Shown piece after piece: positions 35,406 through 46,800 of a stretch of 64,000 nt of DNA (the first letter of the stretch is position 1; every line of letters starts with the position of its first letter). Made by a program: the position numbers and the translations under genes. This DNA is from Paramecium tetraurelia (lineage: Eukaryota; Ciliophora; Oligohymenophorea; Peniculida; Parameciidae). The notes under the pieces are model-generated. The model did no database searches. It was not told the DNA's origin and worked only from the letters and a program-made list of their open reading frames with translations. The DNA lies in contig NW_001798984.1 of the NCBI RefSeq assembly GCF_000165425.1, forward strand, positions 126,539 through 190,538, read 5' to 3'.

Positions 35406-37319
35406 TCATATTAATAAAGGCTTTTCTCGAACCTTTAAATAAGACGGCTCTAATTAGGATTAATCAGAAAATATAAAGAATGAAATAGTATTCTAGTATG
35501 TTGACATTTGGGGTGTTTGATATTAATTAAGCTAGATGTTATTATTAGGACCTATATTGTCTAAGAGCAAGCAAGTTATTTCTGAAATAATGGAGCCATC
35601 TTCAAAGATATGAGATTTTTAATCATTGTAAGTAAAATTCTTCTGAAAAGTAAGATTATTTAAATTAATGTACTCATTACTTGAAAAAATGAATGTGAAT
35701 TGAACTAACTTGAATTATTTTGTTGTAGATCCATCATTAATTTAGGTATTTTAAAATCCTTGGGTCTTTTGTTTCTTTTCATTACGATTCAATTGGAATT
35801 CCTCAATTATTCTCAAACTGATCATACTATTTTCATTTAAGTTCTTTATCAACTCATCAAAGATATTAATTAAGATCTGTGTTAGATATTTAATATTTAT
35901 ATTAAATAAGCAGTTCCTTTCAATGTAATTTTAAAGCTTAAATTTAATAGAATAATGAGCAGATATAGCTTGAAAGTATTGATTAATTGTTGCTATATAA
36001 TTTTCAAACTTGAAAGGTTGAAGTATGGATTTCATCCCTACAATTTTATTTTTTTAAAAAAACAACATAAAGTTTCGAATGTAATTAATAATAGACAAAT
36101 TAAGACACTCTATTTAAATTAATTTTTATTATTCGAATGAGTTTTCTAACTTGACTCTTTTCATCTCTTCATAAAGAAGAGATTACTTTTTAATTATTTT
36201 AGAAGACATATTTATGATAAGCTATTGATATTCTTTAATTTGGCTTTCATATTTATTAATCAAATTAGGTACTTGCTCTGATTTGATAAGGGCAAAAATA
36301 ATAGGTTTACCAAAATTGAGAAATCTAATTTGTAAACACATTTTTTTGGTTTCATTTTTAATCAAATCATGCTAATAAATTTCCAAATTACCATTTTATT
36401 GATCTCTTGAATTTGAAAACATTTAAAAACTCTGTATTCTTTAGAAAAAAACTTCTTCCAGATTTATGAGTTTTGTTGAGCTTTTATCTCTTAATTTTGT
36501 TTAGCTTTCATTTGATTTCATCATAACAAAGGTGGACCTCAAAAATCCTTTAATTTGTTCTGTTTCTTTTATGTTCATTAATTCTACGAATCTGTTATTC
36601 TGAAATTCTAAAATAAATTATCTACTTCTTTCATCTAAACTTAAAGCAAACATGGCATCATTTACAAATTCATTGATCAAATCTCTAAATTACAATCTAC
36701 ACATACTTTTGCTTGTTTGAAATTAGATTAAGAGAAAAAGCAAGTCTAGATGTATACTCATTCATATATCCCCAAATTCCTATAAAAGTAGTACATGAGA
36801 CAGTCTAAAATACGAAGGCTAAATTGTCAGCCTTATATACATCGAATACACCTAACAATACGAATGGAGTGATGATAGTATAAGCTACTTTAAGCCTATT
36901 ATCGCTATATTACATTGTACCGATTGCCAAGGCACAGGTATTGAAGCCAAATATAAAATTAGGTCTAAATTTAAAGAGATGAATTACATAGAAAAGCCAG
37001 CAAAGGCTATCAGAATGTTGGTTGTTACTGCCCAAACATAATAAAATGAGAATACCATTTTTAGATAAGGTAAGATCCTTCTGCTTATCATTAATAAAAA
37101 GACACATCCCCCTGATACAAAACTCACCAGTATAGACAAGAGTTGAGATTATTATTGGATGACAAATGTTAAAAGGCAAATAAATGCAGCAATACTTATA
37201 GTAAGGTTTAGTATGCGAAAGGATATCAATCTAATTTTATTTAAGTGATCCTCATACTGAGATTCGAATTCTGGATCGAAAAACTTTAAACTCCACTTAT
37301 CGAAAGGTAAACTAAGCAT
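35406..37319 (-). CDS. Membrane histidine-kinase-like protein
   Basis: The N-terminus MLSLPFDKWSLKFFDPEFES is followed by several transmembrane helices (LTISIAAFICLLTFVI and SILVSFVSGGCVFLLM). A PAS-like cytosolic part follows (NDAMFALSLDERSRQFILEF), then a coiled coil, then ILQPFKFENYIATINQYFQA and an N-box-like helix LTQILINIFDELIKNLNE, the pattern of a histidine-kinase ATPase domain. Towards the end YQNTISFFIFSDQSQLEPS resembles the last strand of that domain. I cannot find the phosphoacceptor H-box (S-H-E-x-R-x-P), and N-box Asn is replaced, so it may be a pseudokinase. The last exon overlaps a plus-strand open frame; the minus strand fits better. Introns are only partly placed. Confidence 0.55.
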
Positions 37320-37550
37320 TAAAATTGAAGTTATATTATTGTAATTATTAGCACATAATTAGATAATGATATAATTAATCGGATCGGTATAATATATGCT
37401 AGTAAAAAGCTTATTAAATCTAGAAACTGAATATCATTTCGATTATTAAAATAATTAAATATAATCTTTTGATCATAAATACGGTATTTGATGATTTTCA
37501 GAGTATGAGTTTTAATATATATAATTGATTAATTGAATAATATTTATTAA

Positions 37551-38186
37551 TGTGGACCAATATTATTTCAAGTAACCTAATTATTTTATACTTTATGATG
37601 ACATTTTTGACTTACTGTTGTTCTGTTGAAGGTTGAGTAAGTTTGAAGATATCTGGGAAGATTTAAATTAGAGGAGGCTTCTTATAAAATTGTGATACAG
37701 GGAGGAACAAATGAAATTAAAATTCAAGACAATTCTTAGGCTTAATTGATACATTTTGCAGCATTTGATGAGATATTGAATACCCTTTAAATTAAATTGT
37801 ATTATGAATTAATTACAAAACTGTCTTTCTTTGTCAAAATTTAAAGTCATTTCTAACTTTTGGATTAATAGTGAGATTAAATACAGGATGATGTAAATTT
37901 AATAGAGTTTGAGAAATAAAGATATGAATAAGATGTCACAATTGTTTCTGAAAAATTTAATTTGATTAAGAGTGTTATTCTAGGATAATTATCTAAATAG
38001 AGAAATTTTACTTGTAATTTGAATTGATTCATATTATATGTGGATAATTGCACTGATCACTTTGAGACCAATTATTAGAATTCTAGAATTTTTTAGTAAG
38101 AGCTTGATCATAAGTATAGAGGAATAATGGAGTAATTATTTTAAGATATGAGAAGACATTTATATTTGTTTAAAAGGAATTATTGA
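37551..38186 (+). pseudogene. Disrupted coding-like locus
   Basis: Starts MWTNIISSNLIILYFM. Further on, a single frame carries protein-like sequence (EIKIQDNSQAQLIHFAAFDE; QDDVNLIEFEKQRYEQDVTI; DNCTDHFETNYQNSRIFQQE) but is interrupted by TGA near 37868 and at 38025-38027 before the TGA at 38184-38186. A 16-nt GT...AG segment (GTGAGATTAAATACAG) would bypass the first, which would be shorter than the other introns here. The link between the start and the rest needs an intron I could not place. The minus strand of this stretch reads as antisense-like sequence. Either a decayed gene or one whose introns I misplace. It ends 41 bp from the convergent eIF2A stop. Confidence 0.35.
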
Positions 38187-38227
38187 TATATTTTGATCAA
38201 ATTTTATTTGTATTTTGATATATTTAA

Positions 38228-39910
38228 TCATTCATGCCACATAGGGTAGTAATTCTATCCCAAGTCTTGATTTGGATCATTTTAAAAGTCATTTTGATGT
38301 GAATGCTTTTATTTTTATTTATGATTTTGATGATTCATCTATTTATTGTGCTTTTATTTTTATTTTTTTTCTAATTTCATCTATTGTTATTATTACAGGT
38401 GTTGCTAATATTATTATTCTAATTCTTCTGCAGTAGGCTATTAAATAATAGGTTCTTATCTCCTCATAAAAACTTATTTCTAAGGTGCTGGTTTAGGAGG
38501 TACTGCAGTTTAGACCAACTAAACATTTTATTAATTTTAGGGTGAAGATCTTAAAGTCGATAATTTTTCATCTTTCTGCAACTTCCTTGGCTGATCATTA
38601 ACTTTAGCTTCTTTCATTTATTTGATAAAGTCTAGATGTTACATGATATAAAATACCAACTCCAGTAGTTAGATTAATCTGCTTTGATTATTTGACTTCC
38701 TCTACAATGTTGATTTAGATATTCAAATTATTATCATTGACCCATTTAATCTCATACAATTCTTCAAACTTTTCCTTACGTAATAAATCGCCATATTTTG
38801 AGCATATAATAAATTGGTTATCAACTCTCAATCTTGGAAAAGTTGTAGCTAATAAAAAGTGTTCTCCATTTGGACTCCATTCAAACTATACTACTTTATC
38901 TTATCTAGTTTAACCAAGCTTTTTGAGACTGTCCAACTCATAAATATATATGTCTCCAGTCAGATTTCCAAAACCACACAGAGCAACTAAATTCTGCTTA
39001 GGAAAAATAGAATTTATATGAGCTTGAAGTATTAAGTATTCTTTTTCTCCTGATTTATTGAATAGAATTGCACCCGCTGGCATATATCCAGAAATTACTA
39101 TAAATCCATTCTAAACCCACTGAACATCATGAATAGGTCCTTCAAACAATTCAATATTTTATAATTTATCTTCAGTCCAATGATTTAAGTGGTGAGTACC
39201 AAAATAACTCTGATTGGTGTGATCATCGAGGGTCTATGACCAAATTAATAGGATTTTTCCATCATCTGACCACAACTATTTAACTTCATTCGAGGGGGGA
39301 ATTGAATGTTCGAAATGCTTATTCGTATCATAGTTATCAATAATAAGACGGCAGTCTTTTAAGTCTTCTAAATGCTTTATTAATGTAACAGACGATAAGT
39401 ATAATGAATCCCTTTAAGTTGAAATCGTAAAATCGCCATACTCTGGGCATTTAAATTATTTCAGCTATTAGAAAGTTGCTGTTTCATAAACTATTCCTTT
39501 GCAAAAGCAAAGTGACCCTGTTGAATCAAATTTAACATCATGAGGAAATGCCTTAACAAAATTCTATGTTTTTGTAGAATATAGTATAGTTTCCTTAGCT
39601 GATAATATAATGTATTCATAATCTGGAGAAAATGAAATTGCTTAAACTCTCATTTGAATATTAAATTTATTTTGACCCCAGTGTTCAATCCCGAAATCTC
39701 CTCCAAACTAAATTTTAGTGAATAGAGTACCACAATGCTATATTTTGAGATCGCCATGCATTTAATGGATGCATGATTGGAAATTTAAGTTGAGTTTGTG
39801 AATGTGTTATCCAATCCACCTAACCCATTTGAATGTCTATATACAACAGAATAAGTTAATTCAGGGAGAGTTTCTTATTATGTAAGGAGGAGTTGATATA
39901 ATTGCTACAT
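38228..39910 (-). CDS. EIF2A: Translation initiation factor eIF2A, 544 aa
   Basis: WD-repeat protein that can deliver initiator tRNA to ribosomes independently of eIF2. Introns of 23 nt (GTACTC...ATTTAG) and 25 nt (GTATTTT...CATCTAG) give exactly 545 codons. Signature segments: LVALCGFGNLTGDIYIYELD, FEWSPNGEHFLLATTFPRLR, VDNQFIICSKYGDLLRKEKF. These match eIF2A's invariant 'GFGNL-GDI', 'WSPDG-LTATTAPRLRV-N' blocks. The beta-propeller fills residues ~40-400; the C-terminal ~140 residues are Gln/Lys/His-rich with AVPPKPAPQKQ and poly-Gln tracts. The plus-strand open frames at 38240-38570 are its antisense. Confidence 0.93.
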
Positions 39911-40156
39911 TTTGAGTATTAAAAATTTAATTAATTATTGATGATAAGTGCACTCACTTGAAATAAATTTAAGCATGTCGAAAAGAAAAATTGCAATAAA
40001 TTAGTAGGGGGGTTCCCCTTAATATAAGAATCTGATTTCAACTAACTGAGCATACTCCTTTAATTCATAAGAAACTAAGATTTAAATTATCCTAATATAA
40101 TGAGTAGATAAAGCTGTGATTATTTATTTTATATTAAAATCCAAATAATAATTTTT

Positions 40157-41709
40157 ATGATCCTCAAGGAGTAATAAATTATCGAGAACATTGATCCAAT
40201 TGAATTACAATTTAATTCATCAGCGTCAGGTATACTTAATTAAATAGACAAGGCTCTAATACAACGAATGATGAATTTCTTAAAATAAGTTAAGTGTAAT
40301 TTAAAAAGGAACTGAGCAAATATATTGATTATTAGTATGTAAGAATATAAACTAATGCAAGCCATCAATAAAACACCAGCAGCTATTCTGTCTCTTGAGC
40401 ATTTTCAAGAATGAATCATTATGTATTAATTATAAGCAAAGAAGGTAGTGAATAGGGATCACAAAAAGTAAAAGAATGTTCTAATCGATGATATGTTAAC
40501 TTTTGGTTCTTTGGAGAAATTGGTATTTCAAGATTAAACAATCATTCCAAACGATTACATACTACCTGATTGTGAAATAATTTAATGCCTCATTACAAAA
40601 CAAGTAAATAGCATTTCTTTGAGACTTAGCAAAAGCGTCTGTCTTACTCATTTATTATGTTCCTAAATATTTTGAAGCAACTAGAAACAGTATTACCAAT
40701 AACTGCTATTAAATTAATCAAATAATTCGCATCTTAAAAGCCTAATTGCATAGTTGATATAGGAAGGCAGAAAATGGTTTATGTAGATTCTATGATTATA
40801 CTTGTAGATATGGATGAGCAGCAATGATGAGAGAAATCTCTGTTATAAGGATGATGAGATAATATTAGGTAAGGACTTAAAAATGATTGTTCACTCTGTG
40901 AAATGTATTAGGGAGGAATTGATAGATAGGAAAAAGGAAGTTAATTTAAAGAATGTTTAGAAATTCCTGAAAGGATTTTAAAAAATCGATATTATTGGGA
41001 TATCTTATTCAGTCTAACAGATTCTGAGAAAACTTATGGATGCTTTTGAAGTTTAGGAAGTCTAATAATATGAGCAATTTGTTTTAATGATTTAATTAAT
41101 TTTAGTACTATGCCATCATTAGTTATCCGTTACTGATTTTAGAAATATAAAATGTTAAGTTTATCGCCATTTATGGACACGAAGGAGAATACTATCAATT
41201 TGGATGCACCTATAATTTACCATTCACAAACAGAATTAATAGTGATTAAGTTGACAAGTGAGTAATTCTAACTCTATATAGTTATCAATTCTATGTAAAT
41301 TATTAATAAGGCTAATGGAGACTGTACGATGGGAAATACAACTACCCAAATTTTGATATATTAAAAAGCAAATATGGTAACTAAAAGTATTAGAATAGGA
41401 ACGTGGAAAAAGATTAAAAATAAATAGTTTTAATTAAAAAACTCAGATACGTTTCGCATCAATCATTTTTATTTTAACATTTCAGAACTAAAATAAGAAA
41501 ATGCTCACAAACAAACTTAAAGTTAGTGCTATTGCGAAGAAATTATTAAAAAAGATGTTTCTGAAATACCAGATATAACAATCAGGGAAAAATCAAAAGT
41601 CTGTCTTAAATCTTATGACCATGTTAACCTATTATAATCACAAATCTCAACTTATAAGGAATACTAGGAAATACAATTAGATTAAGAATGTAATGCATTC
41701 CTAAGTTGA
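40157..41709 (+). CDS. Unassigned multi-exon gene
   Basis: Starts MILKEQQIIENIDPIELQFN. Exon-like pieces follow one another: LKQLETVLPITAIKLIKQ; NLCYKDDEIILGKDLKMIVH; and after a 25-nt intron (GTTTTAATG...ATTTTAG) AIISYPLLILEIQNVKFIAI, GHEGEYYQFGCTYNLPFTNR, and after a 24-nt intron QWRLYDGKYNYPNFDILK. The last blocks recall the C-terminal part of ubiquitin-specific proteases (H-x-G-x-Y ... W-x-L-Y-D), but no catalytic Cys box was found, so that idea is weak. Three plus frames are open in the last 500 bp, so the terminus (41709, or a little before) is uncertain. Confidence 0.4.
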
Positions 41710-41893
41710 AATTTATTTTTAATATTTCTCTATATTTTTTAATAAGTTTTTATCATCTTTTAGAATCCATTGCCCAAAGATTATAAGTTAGAAAAACAGT
41801 TAGTTAATATTAAGTTGCAGTTTTTATAAATATAAATGATAATAAAGTTTGATATGAAAGGAGAAATATCAATGTTTATCAATTTATTCACTT

Positions 41894-42145
41894 TCAATCA
41901 CTCTTTTGTTTCTCTTGAAATTACTATTTTTGAATTTTTTCGTAACCTTCATCTTTTTTATCAATATCATTTTTTTCCTAATTGGACGGAGGGTTATTTT
42001 TAATAGGTGATTTACCATCTTAATCATTTGCAATGTTTTAGTAATTATAGAAATCAATATCCTCATCAGAGTTCATGTTCTAACTAGATTATTAGATACA
42101 AGATAAGCTTTCAATTTCAAAGTCCTTTTGAAATAATTAAGTCAT
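41894..42145 (-). CDS. Small acidic/lysine-rich protein, 83 aa
   Basis: Intronless, exactly 84 codons: MTQLFQKDFEIESLSCIQQS then a charged, probably disordered tail (NIANDQDGKSPIKNNPPSNQ; EKNDIDKKDEGYEKI) ending FQEKQKSD. It lies 59 bp downstream of the MFS transporter on the same strand. It might instead be an extra 3' exon-like ORF; no recognisable family. Composition is convincing for protein. Confidence 0.5.
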
Positions 42146-42204
42146 AATTAATATTATAATTAAATCGATTGAATTATGAATTTCTCAAAATTTTCTATAT
42201 CCTT

Positions 42205-43783
42205 TCATATACCTTCTTGAGTCGATTGATTCACCTAAGTGTTTTCTTCCTCCTCCTCTTCCTTAGGTAGTTTAACTCGTGAAAAACAAATGGCAGCTGC
42301 TAAAAAGGATAAGAATAGCAATAGACAGCCATAAAAGGCTTAGGTTCTAATTATAATATTGGTTCCTTACTTATTTTAATCATGGGTTATTACTGATAGA
42401 ATCTCGCCAAAAACGAAACTCCAAATGTGAACACCAGCTAACAAAAATCCAACTGCTATAGTTTGATTAATGGGGTGTAAGACCTTGCATGCTAATTCAA
42501 GTTGCAAAGGTATGCAAGGGATCACGAAAAAGCCAAGAACCTATAAAACTAAAAAAGAATACTGAATAGCATAATAGGACTAGAGGCAAGCTTTCAGTCA
42601 TTAGTGCAAAGTAGCTCAAACCCAAACTAGCTAAAACTGGGATCAAATTGAACAACACTATTTTCTTATGATTCAAGTGATATTTTCTGATTAAGATCGA
42701 ATACATAACAGAACTGACGAATCCACAAACAATGGGAGAACTTTCTGAGCTGTTACATTCTAAATACTATACATATGAAGCTGGTTTATGAGGGAGTGAA
42801 GCCAAAAGGATTAAAAAGGTATGAGATGACAACAGCCAGAGCATGAAAGCCACCCATCAATAGACTGTAACAGACGAATAGTAGGATCTAATAAGGTTGA
42901 TAAATTTAAAAGTTACAAAATTTTTATTATTTGCTGTCATTTTCAAAGACTAGAGATAAGTAAATTCATCTCTAGATTTATTGATGGGACCAGGTGGAGT
43001 GGGAGGACTAGGTCTGAAGAAAAGAATGGCAGGAATTAAAATAGCACTAAAGATTTCTAATTCAATCACCATCAATTAACCAGTTAACAATTTGCCATCA
43101 TCCGGATCTGTTTCATAGTTATAGCCTTTGAATATTTGGCCAGGTATTATAACACTAAGTATATTGTAAGTTGTACCCAAATACACTTGAACAAGTTATA
43201 ATGAATGAGAACGCAATCATAACAGTAGTTTTATCTTCTGGTTTGAACCATTCTTTGGCAACGTTGGCCTGAATATTGATAATGAAGGGTCTTCCCATAC
43301 CAGCGACAAGAGACCCCAAAATAACAGTATAAAATCTATATTTTAGTGAAAGTATGCAACCTCTCTGTGATAACGGTAGCAGTTCTAACCAATGCGCCTA
43401 GCAATGTTAAAGAACATCCAATTTTGAGACTTACTGAAATATCTGTTTGATTGACAATAAATGTTTCTGTTTTTAAGATTGATTGAATTACATACAAAAG
43501 TCAGGAGAGGATGCATTAGTAGAAATCCATTGGCTGCTAATGAGATGATGAAGGTTGGTATTTCGTAAATGGCTGACAGAACTGATGCGATTGGATTGCA
43601 AGTTGAAAACATCATTGATGAACAGATCTTGAAATTTAGAGATTGAAATACAGTGGAGAATGCAAAAAATGATGCCATTATATATCTTCTTTTGTATACT
43701 TTGTATTCTTCAGTTTAGTCATTGATTTCTGGTTTGGCAAGATGCACCATAGCCATTTCCATTTCATTTGATTTTTAATCCAT
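42205..43783 (-). CDS. Major facilitator superfamily transporter (FLVCR-like)
   Basis: Twelve-helix transporter. It starts MDQKSNEMEMAMVHLAKPEI, a hydrophilic N-tail, then RRYIMASFFAFSTVFQSLNF (helix 1). SAIYEIPTFIISLAANGFLL fits helix 2 of the FLVCR/DIRC2 branch of MFS. Later helices include IVLFNLIPVLASLGLSYFAL and LPLVLLCYSVFFFSFIGSWL, and the short basic loop MYSILIRKYHLNHKK precedes the second half. It ends with an acidic tail (LPKEEEEEENTQVNQ) at TGA 42207-42205. FLVCR proteins move haem, choline or similar small molecules (family knowledge); substrate here unknown. Several short introns inside the gene were not all placed. Confidence 0.78.
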
Positions 43784-43867
43784 ATAAATTGCAAATAAAT
43801 AAAAATTTTATATTGAAATATTTACGTCAGGGAATAAAAAGATTTAATAATTTTTGTAAAAAATATT

Positions 43868-46800
43868 ATGATTAAATAAGGTAAATGTAAGGATACTGCA
43901 GTTTTAAGGACGCTCATCAACACTCAAGCATAAAATTTTGCTACTAAGAGATTGTTGAAGGATCTCAATATCATTGAGAAGGAGTCCATTCCCACAGTGG
44001 GAGTTACTGCTCGACCCCTTGAACACGACCTCTTTGTTTGGCATGCCAATATCCGAGGTCCAGTTGGAACTCCATATGAAGGTGGAATCTTTCATTTTGA
44101 ACTCTTGATACCTGAATCTTATCCACATTAACCCCCCAAAATCAATCTATTCACAGAACTGCCTCATCCCAACGTGTTTGGCAATTCTATTTGTCTTGAC
44201 TTACTCCAGGCAAGAAAACCAGAAGATAAAGATAAGTAATCAGGATGGTCAAGTGCATACACTATCTAATCAATATTGTTATAGTTATCAGCCTTCTTGT
44301 TCGAAGAACAGATAACTGAGAAGAAGGAGAAACAACTGGCCCAAATTAAGAAGGCAGTTTAGGCTGCTAACAATTTTAAATGTACAACCAAGAATTGTAA
44401 ACATGGAGGCAAGCTCTCGTTGTGGCCTCAATTCAACACTAAGGAAAATGATGAATAGTAATTTATTAATAAAGCCTCAGAGTAAGAATTGTTGGAATAA
44501 TAATTCCTCTGTTTCCACACTAAATTAAGTTACAGAAAACCACAAACACCACAATTCGAAGATGAAACCAAGATCAAGTAAGAAAGTTGTCTAGGAATCC
44601 TGTTGAATGTATCTAAGGTGCCTAGGACTGGCTCAATCAAATAAGCAGTTCCATCTTTAGATTATGTCTCAATCAAAGCCTTTTTAAATGAGGGATTGAA
44701 GTGGGACTCATTGAATCTATCCTATACTCATTGGTTGCCTCTTTATTTTGGCAAGACTGATAATAAAGAGAGAGTATTGCATCTCCTCTAAAGATCATTG
44801 TCTATGATAATGACCAACAACACTAAAAGGTTCAAGCCTGAATTCGTTTTGGAAGTATTTCCAAAGATCACACAGAGCATTGTCCATGGAATGATGGCCG
44901 AAAAGACTCATGCATCAATTAGATGTCTAAGAGTGCTGGCTTAAGTTCATGCCTTATGGTTATTGTGTATGGAAGAATGGCCTTAACTCTATTAGTAGGT
45001 GGATGCAATTATTCACAAATTCATTACTGATGAGAAGAGTAGAACTAAAGAACATACTCCCAATCTTGGTATCTTATTCAATTTGCTCTATGTATCTAAA
45101 AAGTACACTTTTTCAGATTTAGTTTAATCCTATACAGCAGAGTAATTAGACAGATAAGTATTTTGGTTATTGAAGGAAATCCCAGAATTGGCTGATGAGA
45201 AATTGGAAGGTGCAATCAGTGCTACAAAGAGAGTCGAAATCACATTTAAATAATAATCAACTTCATTTTAAATGGGTTGTTTCTAATACATATATCTATC
45301 CTATGTTGTTTAACCATTGAAGACTTAGAAGGAGATCTTGGAGAGATTCGACAAAAACTATTGTTTGTTAACTACTGGTATTGAAAATGGAATCCAAGAA
45401 AAAATCTTTGAGGCTTTCAAACGAGTAGTCAATTACGATGGGTTCTATGATTTCATTGGATAAGAAAAGAAATCAGTTGAAGAATTGAATCAATTGTTAA
45501 AACAAGCTGTAAAGAACTCTAAAGAAAAGAAGTATCATGGCACAGTTGAGGAGATGAATTAATTGCCACCAGCAATTGATTAAGTAAAACAATATTAAAA
45601 AAAATACTCTAGAATATAAGATTTCTATGTAATCACTAAAAAGGAAGAAGATAAAAAATAAATTAAATACGACACTGAAGTTAAATAGAATATTGATTGG
45701 AAATAAGAATTGTGCAAGAGATGGGATTGGATTGATGAGTAATTGAAGTGGAATTCTGAGTTAAATGCTACTGAATTGGCTCAATAATCCAATTATAGAG
45801 TGTTGAATGGGTTTGGTCTCAAGCCTGAGGATAGACTCTATAGTAAGATCGAAACCTTTAGGAACTAACATCATTCTATCAAATATCAGGATGATTTCCC
45901 TAAGCATACTTGGCAATAACTATACATGAAGTTAGATTTTGAGTAATTCTTACTTCAATTTGATTCTTGTCCTGATTTCCAAAGCTTTTATGAGAAAGTC
46001 ACAATCATCAAAGAACATTTAGTAGATTTGGTTCTTGTATTGATTCACATTAAAACTGTGTCATCAGGATACTATTACATTACTGCTGCATTAGACTAAT
46101 TTACTAAATTGATTAGATTGACTCTGACTGGATAAGATTAGTTGGGTAGCATTATATTCCCAAAGAAAGCTGCTAAATCAATTTACAAGGGGTTGAACAA
46201 TTTAAGCAAATAATAAAACAGTCTATCAATTATTGAGATCAATAAATTAGGTTTTTCAGGAAATCAACTAGAAATCACAGAGTCCATCTTTGGAGTGTTA
46301 TGTCAATTTTAAAATCAGATCAGATCTCTTACAATTGAAAACACTGATTTGTTGACTTTAAGTAATGCTGCAAAGACAGTGGGAGCAATAATCACTTCAT
46401 TTAGACACCTTGAATTTTTGAATTTGAAAGGATCAATCCGTAATGCTAACATAGCCAAAGAAATCACTGATGGTTTGATGAGAGCAAAACAATTGGTAAC
46501 TGTGGATTTGTCTGCAAACAATTTAGCAACTGAAAAGGGATTGGCATCAATTGTCTATAATTTGAGTTTCTCACCCAAGTTGACATTCTTAGACATTTCA
46601 GGATGCGGATCAATCACATCAGTTGAATTGGTGGAAAGCTTATACAAGTTGTTGAGAATCACAGCCAGTTTAGAACATCTAAATTTGGAGAGATTGTCTT
46701 GTTTGAATTTAACTAAGGAATTCTTTGTAGCATTGGGTGAAAGTAGAACTTTAAAAACATTGAATCTTAATGCCATAGGAGAATTCAATGATCAAAAATT

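Noticed and set aside
35336-35692. Plus-strand frame continuing past the TGA of the 177-aa gene for ~118 codons, suggesting UGA readthrough
   Set aside because: The same bases are open on the minus strand in phase with the histidine-kinase-like gene, which ends shortly after. The plus frame lacks a start and is best seen as antisense.
38240-38575. Plus-strand frame reading GYQIIGSYLLIKTYFQGAGL
   Set aside because: It is the exact antisense of the Gln/Lys/His-rich eIF2A C-terminus, whose frame and length are fixed by introns and stop.
41157-41709. Frame starting MLSLSPFMDTKENTINLDAP as a separate gene
   Set aside because: Three plus frames are open here. The frame reached by two good introns (QWRLYDGKYNYPNF) fits better with upstream sequence, so a separate gene is not called.
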